Source: Glycomyces sp040645615 (lineage in GTDB: Bacteria > Actinomycetota > Actinomycetes > Mycobacteriales > Micromonosporaceae). Taken from it: a stretch of 64,000 nt of DNA. Position numbers and translations under genes: made by a program. This document shows positions 25,879 to 34,380 of this stretch, piece after piece. The stretch is from contig NZ_JBEYYO010000018.1 in NCBI RefSeq assembly GCF_040645615.1, forward strand, positions 1 to 64,000, written 5' to 3'. Numbering within the stretch: the first letter of the stretch is position 1; every line of letters starts with the position of its first letter. Under the pieces are notes generated by a model, which did not search any database, was not told the DNA's origin, and saw nothing but the letters and a program-made list of their open reading frames with translations.

Positions 25879-27158
25879 TTCATCGAGTAGCTGCGGGTGC
25901 GGCGCACGGAGGGCGCGAAGGAGGCGTGGAAGATCATCGACGCGGCCCCGATCGCTCCGGCCTCCACTTTGACCAGTGACCGCTCGACGGTCACGTGCTG
26001 GGCGGCATGGGCGATGGGCAGGCTGTTGACGGCCCGGTCGACGGTGGTCACGACGAGTTCTTCGAGTTCGGGTTCGAACGCGGGCCCGCCGATGACCAAG
26101 AGCGGCAGGTCGAGCAGGTCGATGAGGGCGACCGCGCCGATCGAGATGACGTCGGCGATCTGCTGCGCGGCGGCCACGGCCGCCTCGTTCCCGGCCGCGA
26201 CCTCGGCGCACATCTCGCGGTAGGTCGCCGCGGGCCCGGTGTAGCCGAGTTCGCGGGCGATCTCGCCCAGCGCCGCGGTCGGGTTGCATTCGCGCACCAG
26301 CTGCGGGCGGCCGGACTCGTCGATGCGGCCCAGGCGCGCGGCGCACAGCTGCCCGAACTCGCCGGCGTTGGCGCTCGCGCCCCGGTAGGTCTCGCCGTTG
26401 AGGACGAGCCCGGAACCGAGACCGGTCCCGAAGTAGAGGTACACGAAGTCGCTGGCGCGATCGGTGCGCCCGACCCACCGCTCCCCCACCGCGGCGGCGG
26501 CCACGTCCTTGTCGAGGACGACCGGGCAGTCGAGCCGGTCGGCGAGCAGGTCCCGCAGGGGGACGTTGCGCCAGGACTGGGACAGCGGCAGGTCGAGCAG
26601 TCGCCCGTCGGCGGTGATCGGCCCGGGGACGGCCACGCCGACCCCGAGGAACGTCTCTTGTGGAATCCCGGAGGAGGCCACGGCGTCTTCGGCGGCGCGG
26701 GCGATGATCTCGACCAGTGCGTCCGGCGCGGTCTCGTCGTCGAGCGGGACCCGGCGCTTCTCCAGGGCCCGGCCGTCGAGGTCGGTGAGGACCACGGTGA
26801 CCAGCTCGGGGTCGACCAGGACGCCCACGGCGTGGGCGGCCTCGGCGCGCAGCCGCACCGGGGTGCGGGGCTTGCCGAGGCGCTCGGTGCGTTCCTGAGC
26901 GCCTTCGGCGAGGAGCCCGCGTTCGAGGAGCACTCGCAGGATCCGCGAGACCGACTGCTGGGTGAGGCCGGTCTGTTCTGAGATCTCGGTGCGGGAGATG
27001 ACGCCCGCCTGGCGGATGGTCTCGATGATCGTGGACTCGTTGAACGAGCCGAGATCGGACTGGTTGGCGCCCGGTCGCAGCCGCTCACCCGAGGCGGGCC
27101 CGCGAGATGGGCGGGCCTCGCCCTTCGAGTGGACCTGAGGGTCGTTCGGATCGGTCAC
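25875..27158 (-). CDS. ROK-family transcriptional regulator
   Basis: A 427-residue regulator with an N-terminal winged helix (RQAGVISRTEISEQTGLTQQSVSRILRVLLERGLL) and a ROK sugar-kinase-like domain (LGVGVAVPGPITADG, YLYFGTGLGSGLVLNG). The usual ROK zinc motif CxCGxxGC is absent; the matching stretch reads QLCAARLGRIDE. The start is a GTG overlapping the dehydratase stop (GTGA). It sits inside the operon it most likely controls, with the SBP promoter 5.5 kb upstream as the probable target. Confidence 0.9.
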   Translation of the reverse strand: MTDPNDPQVHSKGEARPSRGPASGERLRPGANQSDLGSFNESTIIETIRQAGVISRTEISEQTGLTQQSVSRILRVLLERGLLAEGAQERTERLGKPRTPVRLRAEAAHAVGVLVDPELVTVVLTDLDGRALEKRRVPLDDETAPDALVEIIARAAEDAVASSGIPQETFLGVGVAVPGPITADGRLLDLPLSQSWRNVPLRDLLADRLDCPVVLDKDVAAAAVGERWVGRTDRASDFVYLYFGTGLGSGLVLNGETYRGASANAGEFGQLCAARLGRIDESGRPQLVRECNPTAALGEIARELGYTGPAATYREMCAEVAAGNEAAVAAAQQIADVISIGAVALIDLLDLPLLVIGGPAFEPELEELVVTTVDRAVNSLPIAHAAQHVTVERSLVKVEAGAIGAASMIFHASFAPSVRRTRSYSMK

Positions 27159-28411
27159 GGGGCCTCCAGCGCTCCGTCGGGTCGGCGCACGCCCGCGGCC
27201 CACGCGTCGTGCCCGGAGAGTTCGGCCGGGTACCGGGCGGCGGCCGCTTCGTCGATGTCGATGCCCCACCCGGGGGTCTCGTTGGGGAACAACCAGCCGT
27301 TCTGGATGCGCAGCGTCCCGGGGAAGACCTCGTGGACCGGTTCGCTGTAGACGTGGCCCTCCTGGATGCCGAACGCGGCGGAGGTGACGTCGAGCGCCAC
27401 GTTCGCGGCCGCGCCGATCGGGGACGTGTCGCCGGGGCCGTGCCAGGCGGTGCGCACGCCGCAGAGTTCGGCGAGGTCGGCGATCTTGCGGGCGGGGGTG
27501 AGGCCGCCGATGTCGGAGACGTGGCTGCGGATGAAGTCCACGCCGCCGTTCTTGACCAGGCGCACCGCGTCGGTCAGGGAGGTGGTGAGCTCGCCGACGG
27601 CGATCGGGACCGGGCTGGCCTCGCGCACCTCGGGGAGGCGGTCCCAGTGCTCGGGGGCGAGCACGTCTTCGAGGAAGAACAGCCGGTAGGGCTCCAGGGA
27701 CCGCGCGAGGGTGACCGCCTCCTTGGGGGTCAGCCGCGAGTGGACGTCGTGGAGGAGCTCGACGTTGTCGGGGAGCTTGTCGCGCGCGGCCTCGAACAGG
27801 GCCGGGGTGCGGCGCAGGTAGTCCCTTGCGCTCCAACCGTTGTGGTAAGGCGCGTCGGGGTACTCGGTGGGCGCGCTGGGAGCGCCGTACCCGCCGCCGC
27901 CGGGGGTCGTGACCTGGAGCCTGACGTGGCGCTGCCCGGCCTCGACGAGCGCGAGCGCGTGCTCGATCGCTTCGCCCGCGTCCCGCCCGGACGCGTGCAG
28001 GTAGGTGTCGGCCGCGGCGCGGACCTTGCCGCCGAGGAGTTCGTGCACGGGCATCCCGGCGCGCTTCCCGGCGATGTCCCACAGGGCCTGGTCGATCCCG
28101 GAGATCGCGTTGTTGGTGACCGGGCCGCCCCGCCAGTAGCCGGTGAACGCGGCGAGGCGGGTGAGGTCGCCGATGTCGCCGGGGTAGCGGCCGATCAGGA
28201 GCCGGGCGAGGTGCTCGTTGACGAACGTCTCGACCGCCTTCCAGCGCTGCGTGAACGTCGCGCAGCCGAGGCCGTACAGGCCCGGCACGTTCGTGTCGAC
28301 GCGCACCACTACCAAGGCGATGCCCTCGGGGGCGGTGGTGATCGCGCGGACCGAGGTGATCGCGATGTCCTCGCGGGCCTGCCAGGGGTTCGCGAACGTG
28401 TCAGTCGACAT
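27155..28411 (-). CDS. enolase-superfamily sugar acid dehydratase (mannonate dehydratase-like)
   Basis: A 418-residue protein of the mannonate dehydratase/RspA group. The N-terminal cap contains GLYGLGCATFTQRWKAV. The barrel holds the metal ligands in LLHDVHSRLTP, FLEDVLAPE and AVGELTTS, then the conserved TAWHGPGDTSPIGAAAN. Such enzymes dehydrate D-mannonate, D-gluconate or related acids to 2-keto-3-deoxy acids. With the neighbouring SDR it suggests use of a sugar acid or uronate. The exact substrate is inferred only to that level. Confidence 0.88.
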   Translation of the reverse strand: MSTDTFANPWQAREDIAITSVRAITTAPEGIALVVVRVDTNVPGLYGLGCATFTQRWKAVETFVNEHLARLLIGRYPGDIGDLTRLAAFTGYWRGGPVTNNAISGIDQALWDIAGKRAGMPVHELLGGKVRAAADTYLHASGRDAGEAIEHALALVEAGQRHVRLQVTTPGGGGYGAPSAPTEYPDAPYHNGWSARDYLRRTPALFEAARDKLPDNVELLHDVHSRLTPKEAVTLARSLEPYRLFFLEDVLAPEHWDRLPEVREASPVPIAVGELTTSLTDAVRLVKNGGVDFIRSHVSDIGGLTPARKIADLAELCGVRTAWHGPGDTSPIGAAANVALDVTSAAFGIQEGHVYSEPVHEVFPGTLRIQNGWLFPNETPGWGIDIDEAAAARYPAELSGHDAWAAGVRRPDGALEAP

Positions 28412-28444
28412 GGGTGCTCCTTGCTTCGGTCTCCATTATGGTGG

Positions 28445-29329
28445 TCACCGGAATCGCTCCGGCAGGTCCAGCGTCGGGACCGCCACCGGGTGGTGCGCTT
28501 CGAACCCGATCAGTGTGCGCGCCGGCGTCAAATCGATCGGCACCTGGCGGCCGGGCAGGCGCCGCAGCCTCGGGGTATGGGGCGCGAACGCGTCGAGGAG
28601 GTCCTCGGTGCGGTAGGGCGCGATGGTCTCGTCGGCTGCGAGGAAGAACGCGTGCGCGCCGGTGGTGTTCGCCGTCAGCGCCAGCTCGATCGCGCGGGCC
28701 GCGTCGAGGGTGTGCAGGTACGACCAGCATTCGCGGATGCCGCTTTGGGGGTCGTCGACCAGGCCCTTCGAGGCGGCCAGGAGCGCTTCGGTGTTGTGCA
28801 CGTGGGGGAAGCGGAGGGTGACGACGTCGATGCCCCACTGCCGCCAGGCCATCGTCGCGGTGCTCTCACCGTGGTGCTTGGACAGCGAGTACCAGTCGGC
28901 GATGTCGACGGGGATGTCGGTGTCGATCGGGAAGTACGCCGGGAGGACCTCGTGGCGGTTCATCGGGAGCCCGTAGGCGTTGATGCTCCCGGCGACCACG
29001 GCCCGCGAGACGCCCGCCGCGCCCGCCTGGGCGAGCACGTTGAACGTCGAGACCGCGTTCGTGGAGTACACGTCGTAGGGCGGGGCGATGTCGCGGTGGG
29101 CCAGCGCGGCGAGGTGGACGACGAGGTCGACGCCGTCGAGGGCGGTCGCCACGTCCTCCTGGGAGCGGGTGTCGCCCACCAGGACCCGGTCGGCCTCCAG
29201 GCCGGGGTGCTCGGCGTTGGACAGGGTCGTGACGTGCGCGCCCGCTTCGCGCAGGTGCGGGACGGCCACGGTGCCGATGCGGCCGGTGGCCCCGGTGACG
29301 AGCACGCGGGCGCCGTCGAGTGCGCTCAT
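28445..29329 (-). CDS. extended SDR, possible uronate dehydrogenase/epimerase
   Basis: A 294-residue NAD-dependent epimerase/dehydratase-family protein. The Rossmann motif is TGATGRIG and the catalytic pair is in WYSLSKHHGE (YxxxK), with SINAYG supplying the Ser region. Uronate dehydrogenases and sugar epimerases both look like this. Next to a hexonate dehydratase-like gene, a uronate dehydrogenase is an attractive reading but not proven. The start overlaps the permease stop (ATGA). Confidence 0.8.
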   Translation of the reverse strand: MSALDGARVLVTGATGRIGTVAVPHLREAGAHVTTLSNAEHPGLEADRVLVGDTRSQEDVATALDGVDLVVHLAALAHRDIAPPYDVYSTNAVSTFNVLAQAGAAGVSRAVVAGSINAYGLPMNRHEVLPAYFPIDTDIPVDIADWYSLSKHHGESTATMAWRQWGIDVVTLRFPHVHNTEALLAASKGLVDDPQSGIRECWSYLHTLDAARAIELALTANTTGAHAFFLAADETIAPYRTEDLLDAFAPHTPRLRRLPGRQVPIDLTPARTLIGFEAHHPVAVPTLDLPERFR

Positions 29330-30282
29330 CCCTTGACCCCTCCGGCCTGGCCCACGCCGCGCAGGAACTGCTTCTGGAAGATCACGAACAGGATCACCGG
29401 GATGATGATCGTCAGGAACACGGCCGCCATCTGCACCGCCAGTGGCGAGTTGCCCGCCGCGAGCTTGGGCAGCATCACCGACACCGGTTGCAGCTCGGGG
29501 TTGGACAGGACCAGCATGGGCCACAGGAACTCCTTCCAGGATCCGACTACGGACAGCAGGATGATCACACCGAGGATGGGGCGGGACAACGGCAGGACCA
29601 CCATGGTGAGGATGCGCAGGGGTCCGGCGCCGTCGATCTTGGCCGCTTCCATGTACTCGCGCGGGATCGAGTCGAAGAACCGCTTGAGGACGACCACGTT
29701 GAAGGCGCTCGCTCCGGCGGGGAGCCATACGGCCCAGAACGTGTCCTGGAGGCTGATGTTGAGCAGCGGCATGTCCAGGATGGTCAGGTAGAGCGGCACG
29801 AACGAGACCACGCCGGGCAGGAACAGGGTCGCGAGGATCGCGCCGGAGAGCCAGGGGCCCCATTTGGGGCGCAGGACGCTGAGCAGGAACGCGGCGGCGA
29901 CGCTGACGATGAGCGTGGTGAGGGTCGAGCCGACCGCGAGGATCACGGTGTTGCCGAGCGAGCGGCCGATCTGGGCGCCGTTCCAGGCCAGGAGCAGGTT
30001 GCCCCATTCGTTGGGAGTGAACCAGATGCCCATGGGGTCGGACACGATCGCGTTCGAGGTCGAGACCGAGGCCTTCGCGGCCCACAGGAGCGGGCCGAGG
30101 CCGGAGACGATGAGGACGACCAGGAGGATCGTCTGGACGATGCGAAACCAGATCCGGACCGAGGGGCGGTTGCGGTCGGAGCGGGAGACGACGCCGCGTT
30201 CTTTAGTCTCGGGTTCGGGCCTGCGGCGGCGCCTCGGTTGGGGCGGCGCGGCGGGTGCGGCCGGTGTGTCGATGACGCTCAT
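29326..30282 (-). CDS. carbohydrate ABC permease, MalG type
   Basis: A 318-residue inner-membrane permease with six predicted membrane segments. The EAA loop EYMEAAKIDGAGPLRILTMVVLPLSRP lets it contact the ATPase. A long cytosolic Pro/Arg-rich N terminus (about 45 residues) precedes the first segment. ATGA overlaps with both neighbours show tight coupling. It works with the MalF-type permease and substrate-binding lipoprotein upstream. No ATPase gene is nearby. Confidence 0.92.
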   Translation of the reverse strand: MSVIDTPAAPAAPPQPRRRRRPEPETKERGVVSRSDRNRPSVRIWFRIVQTILLVVLIVSGLGPLLWAAKASVSTSNAIVSDPMGIWFTPNEWGNLLLAWNGAQIGRSLGNTVILAVGSTLTTLIVSVAAAFLLSVLRPKWGPWLSGAILATLFLPGVVSFVPLYLTILDMPLLNISLQDTFWAVWLPAGASAFNVVVLKRFFDSIPREYMEAAKIDGAGPLRILTMVVLPLSRPILGVIILLSVVGSWKEFLWPMLVLSNPELQPVSVMLPKLAAGNSPLAVQMAAVFLTIIIPVILFVIFQKQFLRGVGQAGGVKG

Positions 30283-31199
30283 GCCCGGCTCCATCTCCTG
30301 GTCACGAAGTAGTAGACGATCGAGAGGACGCCGAGGAACAGCGCGAGCAGGACGCTCAGCGCGGTCGCGGCCCCGAAGTCGCCGTTGATGAACGCGTAGT
30401 TGTAGATCTTCAACAGGATCGTCTGGGTCGCGTTGTTGGGGCCGCCGCCGGTGAACAGGAACGGCTCGGTGAAGATCTGGAAGGTCCCGATGAGCTGGAG
30501 CAGCATCATCACGAAGATGACGTTGCGCAGCTGCGGGAGGGTGATGTGCCAGACGCGGCGCCAGATCCCGGCGCCGTCGATCTCGGCGGCCTCGTACAGC
30601 TCGGTGCGCACGGTGGACAGCGCGGCGATGTAGATGATCGCGGTCGACCCGGCCCCGGCCCAGGTGGCGTAGAGGACGATCGAGGGCATGGCGCTGGCTT
30701 CGGAGTTGAGCCAGGGGAAGGGGCCCAGGCCGATCCAGCCGAGCGCGGTGTTGAACATGCCCTTGCCGTCGGGGGTGTAGAAGAACTTCCACAGCAGGAT
30801 CGCGGCCACCGGCGGGACGATCGCGGGGAGGTAGGCGAGGGCGTTGTAGAGGCCGTCGTAGCGGCGCAGCTCGTTGATGAGCACGGCGAGGATGATCGGG
30901 ATGGGGAACCCGAAGAGCAGCGCCAGGAGCGCGAAGTAGGCGGTGTTGAGCGAGGCCTGGACGAGCCCGGGGTCGGAGAGCACGTATTCGAAGTTGCTCC
31001 AGCCGACCCATTGGGCCGGGAGGATGAGGTTGGTCTTCTGGAAGCTGAGCACGAGTCCTTGCAGGACCGGGCCCCAGCTGAAGTAGGCGTAGACGAGGAC
31101 GACCGGGACGGCGAAGAGCACGGCGTGGAGGCCGCCGCCCTGGGCCCATCGGGTGAGGTCGAAGCGTCGGCGGCGGCGCGCGGTCTGGGTGTGGGACAT
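30279..31199 (-). CDS. carbohydrate ABC permease, MalF type
   Basis: A 306-residue permease with six membrane segments. The EAA loop is ELYEAAEIDGAGIWRRVWHITLPQLRN. It is the partner of the MalG-type permease that overlaps its stop. It is separated from the substrate-binding protein gene by 63 bases that hold a strong hairpin, so it may be made at lower levels than the binding protein. Confidence 0.92.
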   Translation of the reverse strand: MSHTQTARRRRRFDLTRWAQGGGLHAVLFAVPVVLVYAYFSWGPVLQGLVLSFQKTNLILPAQWVGWSNFEYVLSDPGLVQASLNTAYFALLALLFGFPIPIILAVLINELRRYDGLYNALAYLPAIVPPVAAILLWKFFYTPDGKGMFNTALGWIGLGPFPWLNSEASAMPSIVLYATWAGAGSTAIIYIAALSTVRTELYEAAEIDGAGIWRRVWHITLPQLRNVIFVMMLLQLIGTFQIFTEPFLFTGGGPNNATQTILLKIYNYAFINGDFGAATALSVLLALFLGVLSIVYYFVTRRWSRA

Positions 31200-31218
31200 G
31201 AGGTCTCCGTTCCGAGGG

Positions 31219-31250
31219 GATCGGCCGGGCCGGTGCGAGCCCGGCCGATC
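31219..31250 (-). terminator. hairpin between SBP and permease genes (attenuator/stabiliser)
   Basis: GATCGGCCGGGC (31219-31230) pairs perfectly with 31239-31250 across an 8-base loop, without a clear T run. Within the operon it is more likely a partial terminator or an RNA-stabilising stem that favours the binding-protein message. Confidence 0.7.
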
Positions 31251-31262
31251 GTCTCGGGGTCG

Positions 31263-32651
31263 CTAGCGCGCGGCCTGGTCGATGATGCCCTGGAGCACCG
31301 CGTTGGCGTCGTTCATGGCCTGCTCGATGTCGGCGCCCTCGTCGGTGAGGATCTGCTGCACGAGCGGGTCGAGGGCGGCGTAGGTCTGCTGGGTCGCCGT
31401 GGGGGGTTCGGCGATGAGGGGGAGGGTGGAGGAGGTGTAGCTCTCGAAGTTCTCGAGGGGGACGTTGATGTGGGGTTCGATCCAGGAGAGGTACTGGTCG
31501 TAGACCTCGTCGGAGACCGGGGGCAGGCCGGGCAGGCCCACGGGGTTGTTCTCGGCGGCGTTGGACTGGGCGTCTTCGAGGGCGACCGCTTCGTCGTAGT
31601 ACTTCTCGAACTCGTAGAACTGGATCCACTTGGCGGCGGCGAGGAGCTGGTTGGGGGTGGCCTTGGCGTCGAAGAGCTTGAGGGTGCCGCCGGTCAGGGT
31701 GCCGTTGCCGCCGGAGCCGCCTTGGGGGAGGGCGGCCATGCCGAAGTGGGCGGGGTCGAACTCGTAGTCGCGGATGAGGGTGTTGTAGGCGTCGGGGGCC
31801 TGGAGGACCATGCCGATGGTGCCCCCGGCGAAGGTCTGGCGCACGGCCTCCTGGTCGTAGAGGAACTCGCGGCCCATGGTGTCGTCGCTCCAGCGCATGT
31901 CGTGCAGGAGCTGGAGGGCGTCGAGGGTCTCCTGGCCCATGATCGCCTCGGTGCCGGCCTCGTTCTGGATGCGGCCGCCGTTGGCGTAGGTCATGGTGGT
32001 GAGCATCCAGCCGCCGGTGTTGTTGGTGGTCATCTGGACGTAGGGGGCCACGTCGGGGACGTTCGCCTTGATCTGCTTGGCGAAGGCGCGCAGGTCGTCC
32101 CAGTTCGCGGGGGGCGTGTCGGGGTCGAGGCCGGCGCGCTCGAAGATGTCGCGGTTGTAGGCGATGCCGACCGAGAACAGGCCGGTGGGGATCGTGTAGA
32201 TGTTGCCCTGGTCGTCCTTGGCGTTGTCGAGGGCGAGGGGGTTGAGGTCCTCGACGAGGCCGAGCTCTTCGAGGTAGGGGGTCATGTTCGGCAGCTGGCC
32301 GTTCTCGATGAGCTCGTAGCTGTAGGTGAGGGAGACGCCGACGACGGTGGGGAGGGTGCCTCCGGCGAGCTTGGCCTGGAAGGTCTGGGCCTCCCACTTC
32401 TCGGTGGAGGGCTCGACGGTGATGTTGGTGTAGGCGGCCTCGAACTCGGCGACGCGCTCGTTGAACGCGGCGAGCTCTTCGGGCTTGTCCTCGGTGGGCT
32501 GGTCGCCTACGGAGATGGTGACGTCGGCCGAGGGGTCGAGCGGTTCGTCGGCGGCGTCGCCGGGGTCGCTGCAAGCGCTCGTGCCCGCCAGGGCGACGAC
32601 CGCCCCGGTCGAGCCCGCCGCGAGTGCCTGCCGGCGTGACAGTCTCATCAT
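31263..32651 (-). CDS. sugar ABC transporter substrate-binding lipoprotein
   Basis: A 462-residue extracellular solute-binding protein (family 1). The signal has a twin-arginine-like SRRQAL start and a lipobox GTSAC, so it is exported and lipid-anchored. The body has VEPSTEKWEAQTFQAKLAGGTLPTVV and GIAYNRDIFERAGLDPDTPPANWDDLRAFA, standard for this group. AGGAG lies 5 bases before the first of two adjacent ATGs. It is the first gene of the operon; a TTAGT-GTT-ACTAA dyad lies in its promoter region. Confidence 0.93.
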   Translation of the reverse strand: MMRLSRRQALAAGSTGAVVALAGTSACSDPGDAADEPLDPSADVTISVGDQPTEDKPEELAAFNERVAEFEAAYTNITVEPSTEKWEAQTFQAKLAGGTLPTVVGVSLTYSYELIENGQLPNMTPYLEELGLVEDLNPLALDNAKDDQGNIYTIPTGLFSVGIAYNRDIFERAGLDPDTPPANWDDLRAFAKQIKANVPDVAPYVQMTTNNTGGWMLTTMTYANGGRIQNEAGTEAIMGQETLDALQLLHDMRWSDDTMGREFLYDQEAVRQTFAGGTIGMVLQAPDAYNTLIRDYEFDPAHFGMAALPQGGSGGNGTLTGGTLKLFDAKATPNQLLAAAKWIQFYEFEKYYDEAVALEDAQSNAAENNPVGLPGLPPVSDEVYDQYLSWIEPHINVPLENFESYTSSTLPLIAEPPTATQQTYAALDPLVQQILTDEGADIEQAMNDANAVLQGIIDQAAR

Positions 32652-32723
32652 TGAAACTCCTGTGAGGGTTCTGGCCCGTGATCCGTTCGGGCCGGTCGAC
32701 TTGTAGCCAATAAATTAAATCCA

Positions 32724-32736
32724 TTAGTGTTACTAA
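32724..32736. promoter_or_regulatory. TTAGT-GTT-ACTAA dyad, candidate ROK operator
   Basis: A 13-bp inverted repeat in an unusually A/T-rich stretch (32705-32745), between the divergent SBP and Gfo genes. XylR/NagC-type ROK operators are also A/T-rich dyads, so the operon's own ROK protein is the likely ligand. Confidence 0.5.
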
Positions 32737-32837
32737 GTCAAGTCCGCGTGGCGAAGAAATTTCCACCGGGTGGCGAAAGCGCTGTCACCGGCGGAATCGC
32801 GCCATCCGAAACCGTTCCCCCGCAAGGAGATCAGGAC

Positions 32838-33989
32838 ATGAACGCATCCACCCCGCTGCGGCTCGCCGTCGTCGGCTGCGGCGTCATCGGCCGCCTCCAC
32901 GCCGAAGTCGCCGCCCACTCCCCCGACCTCGACGTGGTCGCCCTCGTCGATCCCTACGCGCCCAGCGCCGAAGCCCTGGCGCGGCGACTCGAAGACCTCG
33001 GCCAGACCGCGCCCCGGATCTACGGCGACCTCGCGGCCGCGCTCGAAGACGGCGGGATCGACATCGTGGCCGTCTGCACCCTGAGCGGCACGCACGCCTC
33101 GCTCGCGCTCCAGGCCCTCGAAGCCGGTGCGCACGTGGTGGTCGAGAAGCCGCTCGACGTGGCGCTCGCCCCGGCGCGGGCGCTGCGCGAGGCCGCCGAC
33201 GCCCGGCCCGGACAGGTCGTCGCGGTCATCTCGCAGCACCGGCACGACCCTTCGGCACTGGCGGTGCGCCGCGCTTTGGACGCGGGGCGGTTCGGGCGGG
33301 TGACCTCGGCCGTGGCGAACATCGACTGGTTCCGCTCGCAGGAGTACTACGACTCGGCGGCGTGGCGCGGCACGTGGACGCTCGACGGCGGCGGGGCCCT
33401 GATGAACCAGGGCGTGCACACCTTGGACCTGCTGCTGTGGTTCCTCGGCGAGCCCGTGGAGGTCGTGGCGCACACGGCGCGGCTGGCGCACGAGCGGATC
33501 GAGGTCGAGGACGTGGCGGTCGCGATCCTCAAGTTCGCCTCGGGCGCATTGGCGACGCTGCACGCTTCGACGGCGGCGTATCCGGACCTCGGTGTGCGCC
33601 TTCAGGTCCACGGCACCGACGGCTCGGCGGTGATCGCCTCGGACGAGCTGGTGTTCTTCCACGCGAAGGACGCCGAGGACGAGGGGCCGCGCGGCGGACA
33701 GGCGGCGAAGGAGCTGGAGGCCGCCGGAATTGCAGCGCCGGTGGTGGTCGCGCCCGATGGAAGCGAGTACGGCAACGCGCATCTGACGCAGTGGACGGAC
33801 ATCGTGGAGGCGATCCGCGAGGGCCGAGAGCCGCTGGTGACGTTGGGAGACGGCCACTTGGCGCTGGCCACGGTGCGGGCGGTGTACCTCTCGGCGACCC
33901 TGGCGCAGCCGATCCGGGTGGCGGATGTGCTCGACGGCAAATACGACGAGCAGTCGACGGAGACGGGCTTCGTGGCCGAGGGCTGCTGA
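32838..33989 (+). CDS. Gfo/Idh/MocA-family oxidoreductase
   Basis: A 383-residue dehydrogenase with Rossmann motif LAVVGCGVIGRLHAEVAAH and the catalytic-lysine signature VVEKPLDVALAPA. Its C-terminal domain has GGGALMNQGVHTLDLLLWFLGEP. AAGGAGA (32824-32830) precedes the ATG. It is divergent from the ABC sugar operon and probably shares its control. Family members oxidise inositols, amino sugars or sugar lactones; the substrate is unknown. Confidence 0.9.
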   Translation: MNASTPLRLAVVGCGVIGRLHAEVAAHSPDLDVVALVDPYAPSAEALARRLEDLGQTAPRIYGDLAAALEDGGIDIVAVCTLSGTHASLALQALEAGAHVVVEKPLDVALAPARALREAADARPGQVVAVISQHRHDPSALAVRRALDAGRFGRVTSAVANIDWFRSQEYYDSAAWRGTWTLDGGGALMNQGVHTLDLLLWFLGEPVEVVAHTARLAHERIEVEDVAVAILKFASGALATLHASTAAYPDLGVRLQVHGTDGSAVIASDELVFFHAKDAEDEGPRGGQAAKELEAAGIAAPVVVAPDGSEYGNAHLTQWTDIVEAIREGREPLVTLGDGHLALATVRAVYLSATLAQPIRVADVLDGKYDEQSTETGFVAEGC

Positions 33990-34158
33990 GGGCGGGGGTT
34001 GCGGTGCGCGTGATCGCTCAGGCCCCTACCGTCCACAGCCCCCACCCACCACAAGAGGGGAAGGAAGATCCGGGCTGCGCTCGATCCTCTCGCCGGGGTA
34101 CGACACGAAAACCCGATAATCCGGCCCGCGAGCGCAAACCTCACCCGAACGTGTGAGA

Positions 34159-34346
34159 GCGAAAGCGAGAATCGGCGCAAAGCGCGGCGGCGCAGCCACG
34201 GCCGGTGCCCTTGCCGCGATGATTGACCGGAGCTCGTGCTGCGGTCGCGAAAGCGAGAATCGGCGCAAAGCGCGGCGGCGCAGGCACGGCCAGTGCCCTT
34301 GCCGCGATGATCGACCGGAGCTCGTGCTGTGGCCGCGAAAGTGAGG
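34159..34346. repeat. 88-bp tandem direct repeat, just over two copies
   Basis: Units begin at 34159, 34247 and (partial) 34335, each opening GCGAAAGYGAG. Copies 1 and 2 differ at only a few positions, such as GCAGCC versus GCAGGC and GATTGA versus GATCGA, so the duplication is recent or is being homogenised. The spacing of 88 bp is constant. There is no spacer variation, so it is not a CRISPR. Confidence 0.9.
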
Positions 34347-34376
34347 GGCCGAGGCGCTCGCGCGTGCCTCGGCCCC
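34345..34376. terminator. terminator after the second ROK gene
   Basis: GGGGCCGAGGC (34345-34355) pairs with GCCTCGGCCCC (34366-34376) across a 10-base loop. It lies four bases past the ROK stop. Confidence 0.85.
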
Positions 34377-34380
34377 CGTC

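Larger units (their letters stand above)
33990..34380. other. 391-bp noncoding stretch with tandem repeats
   Basis: This lies between the convergent Gfo and ROK genes. It contains two full 88-bp tandem repeat units and a partial third, then a terminator. The first 160 bases show no gene with a credible start or codon pattern. Confidence 0.6.

Noticed and set aside
34159..34346. CRISPR-like array
   Set aside because: The whole 88-bp unit repeats without variable spacers and no cas genes are near, so it is a simple tandem duplication.
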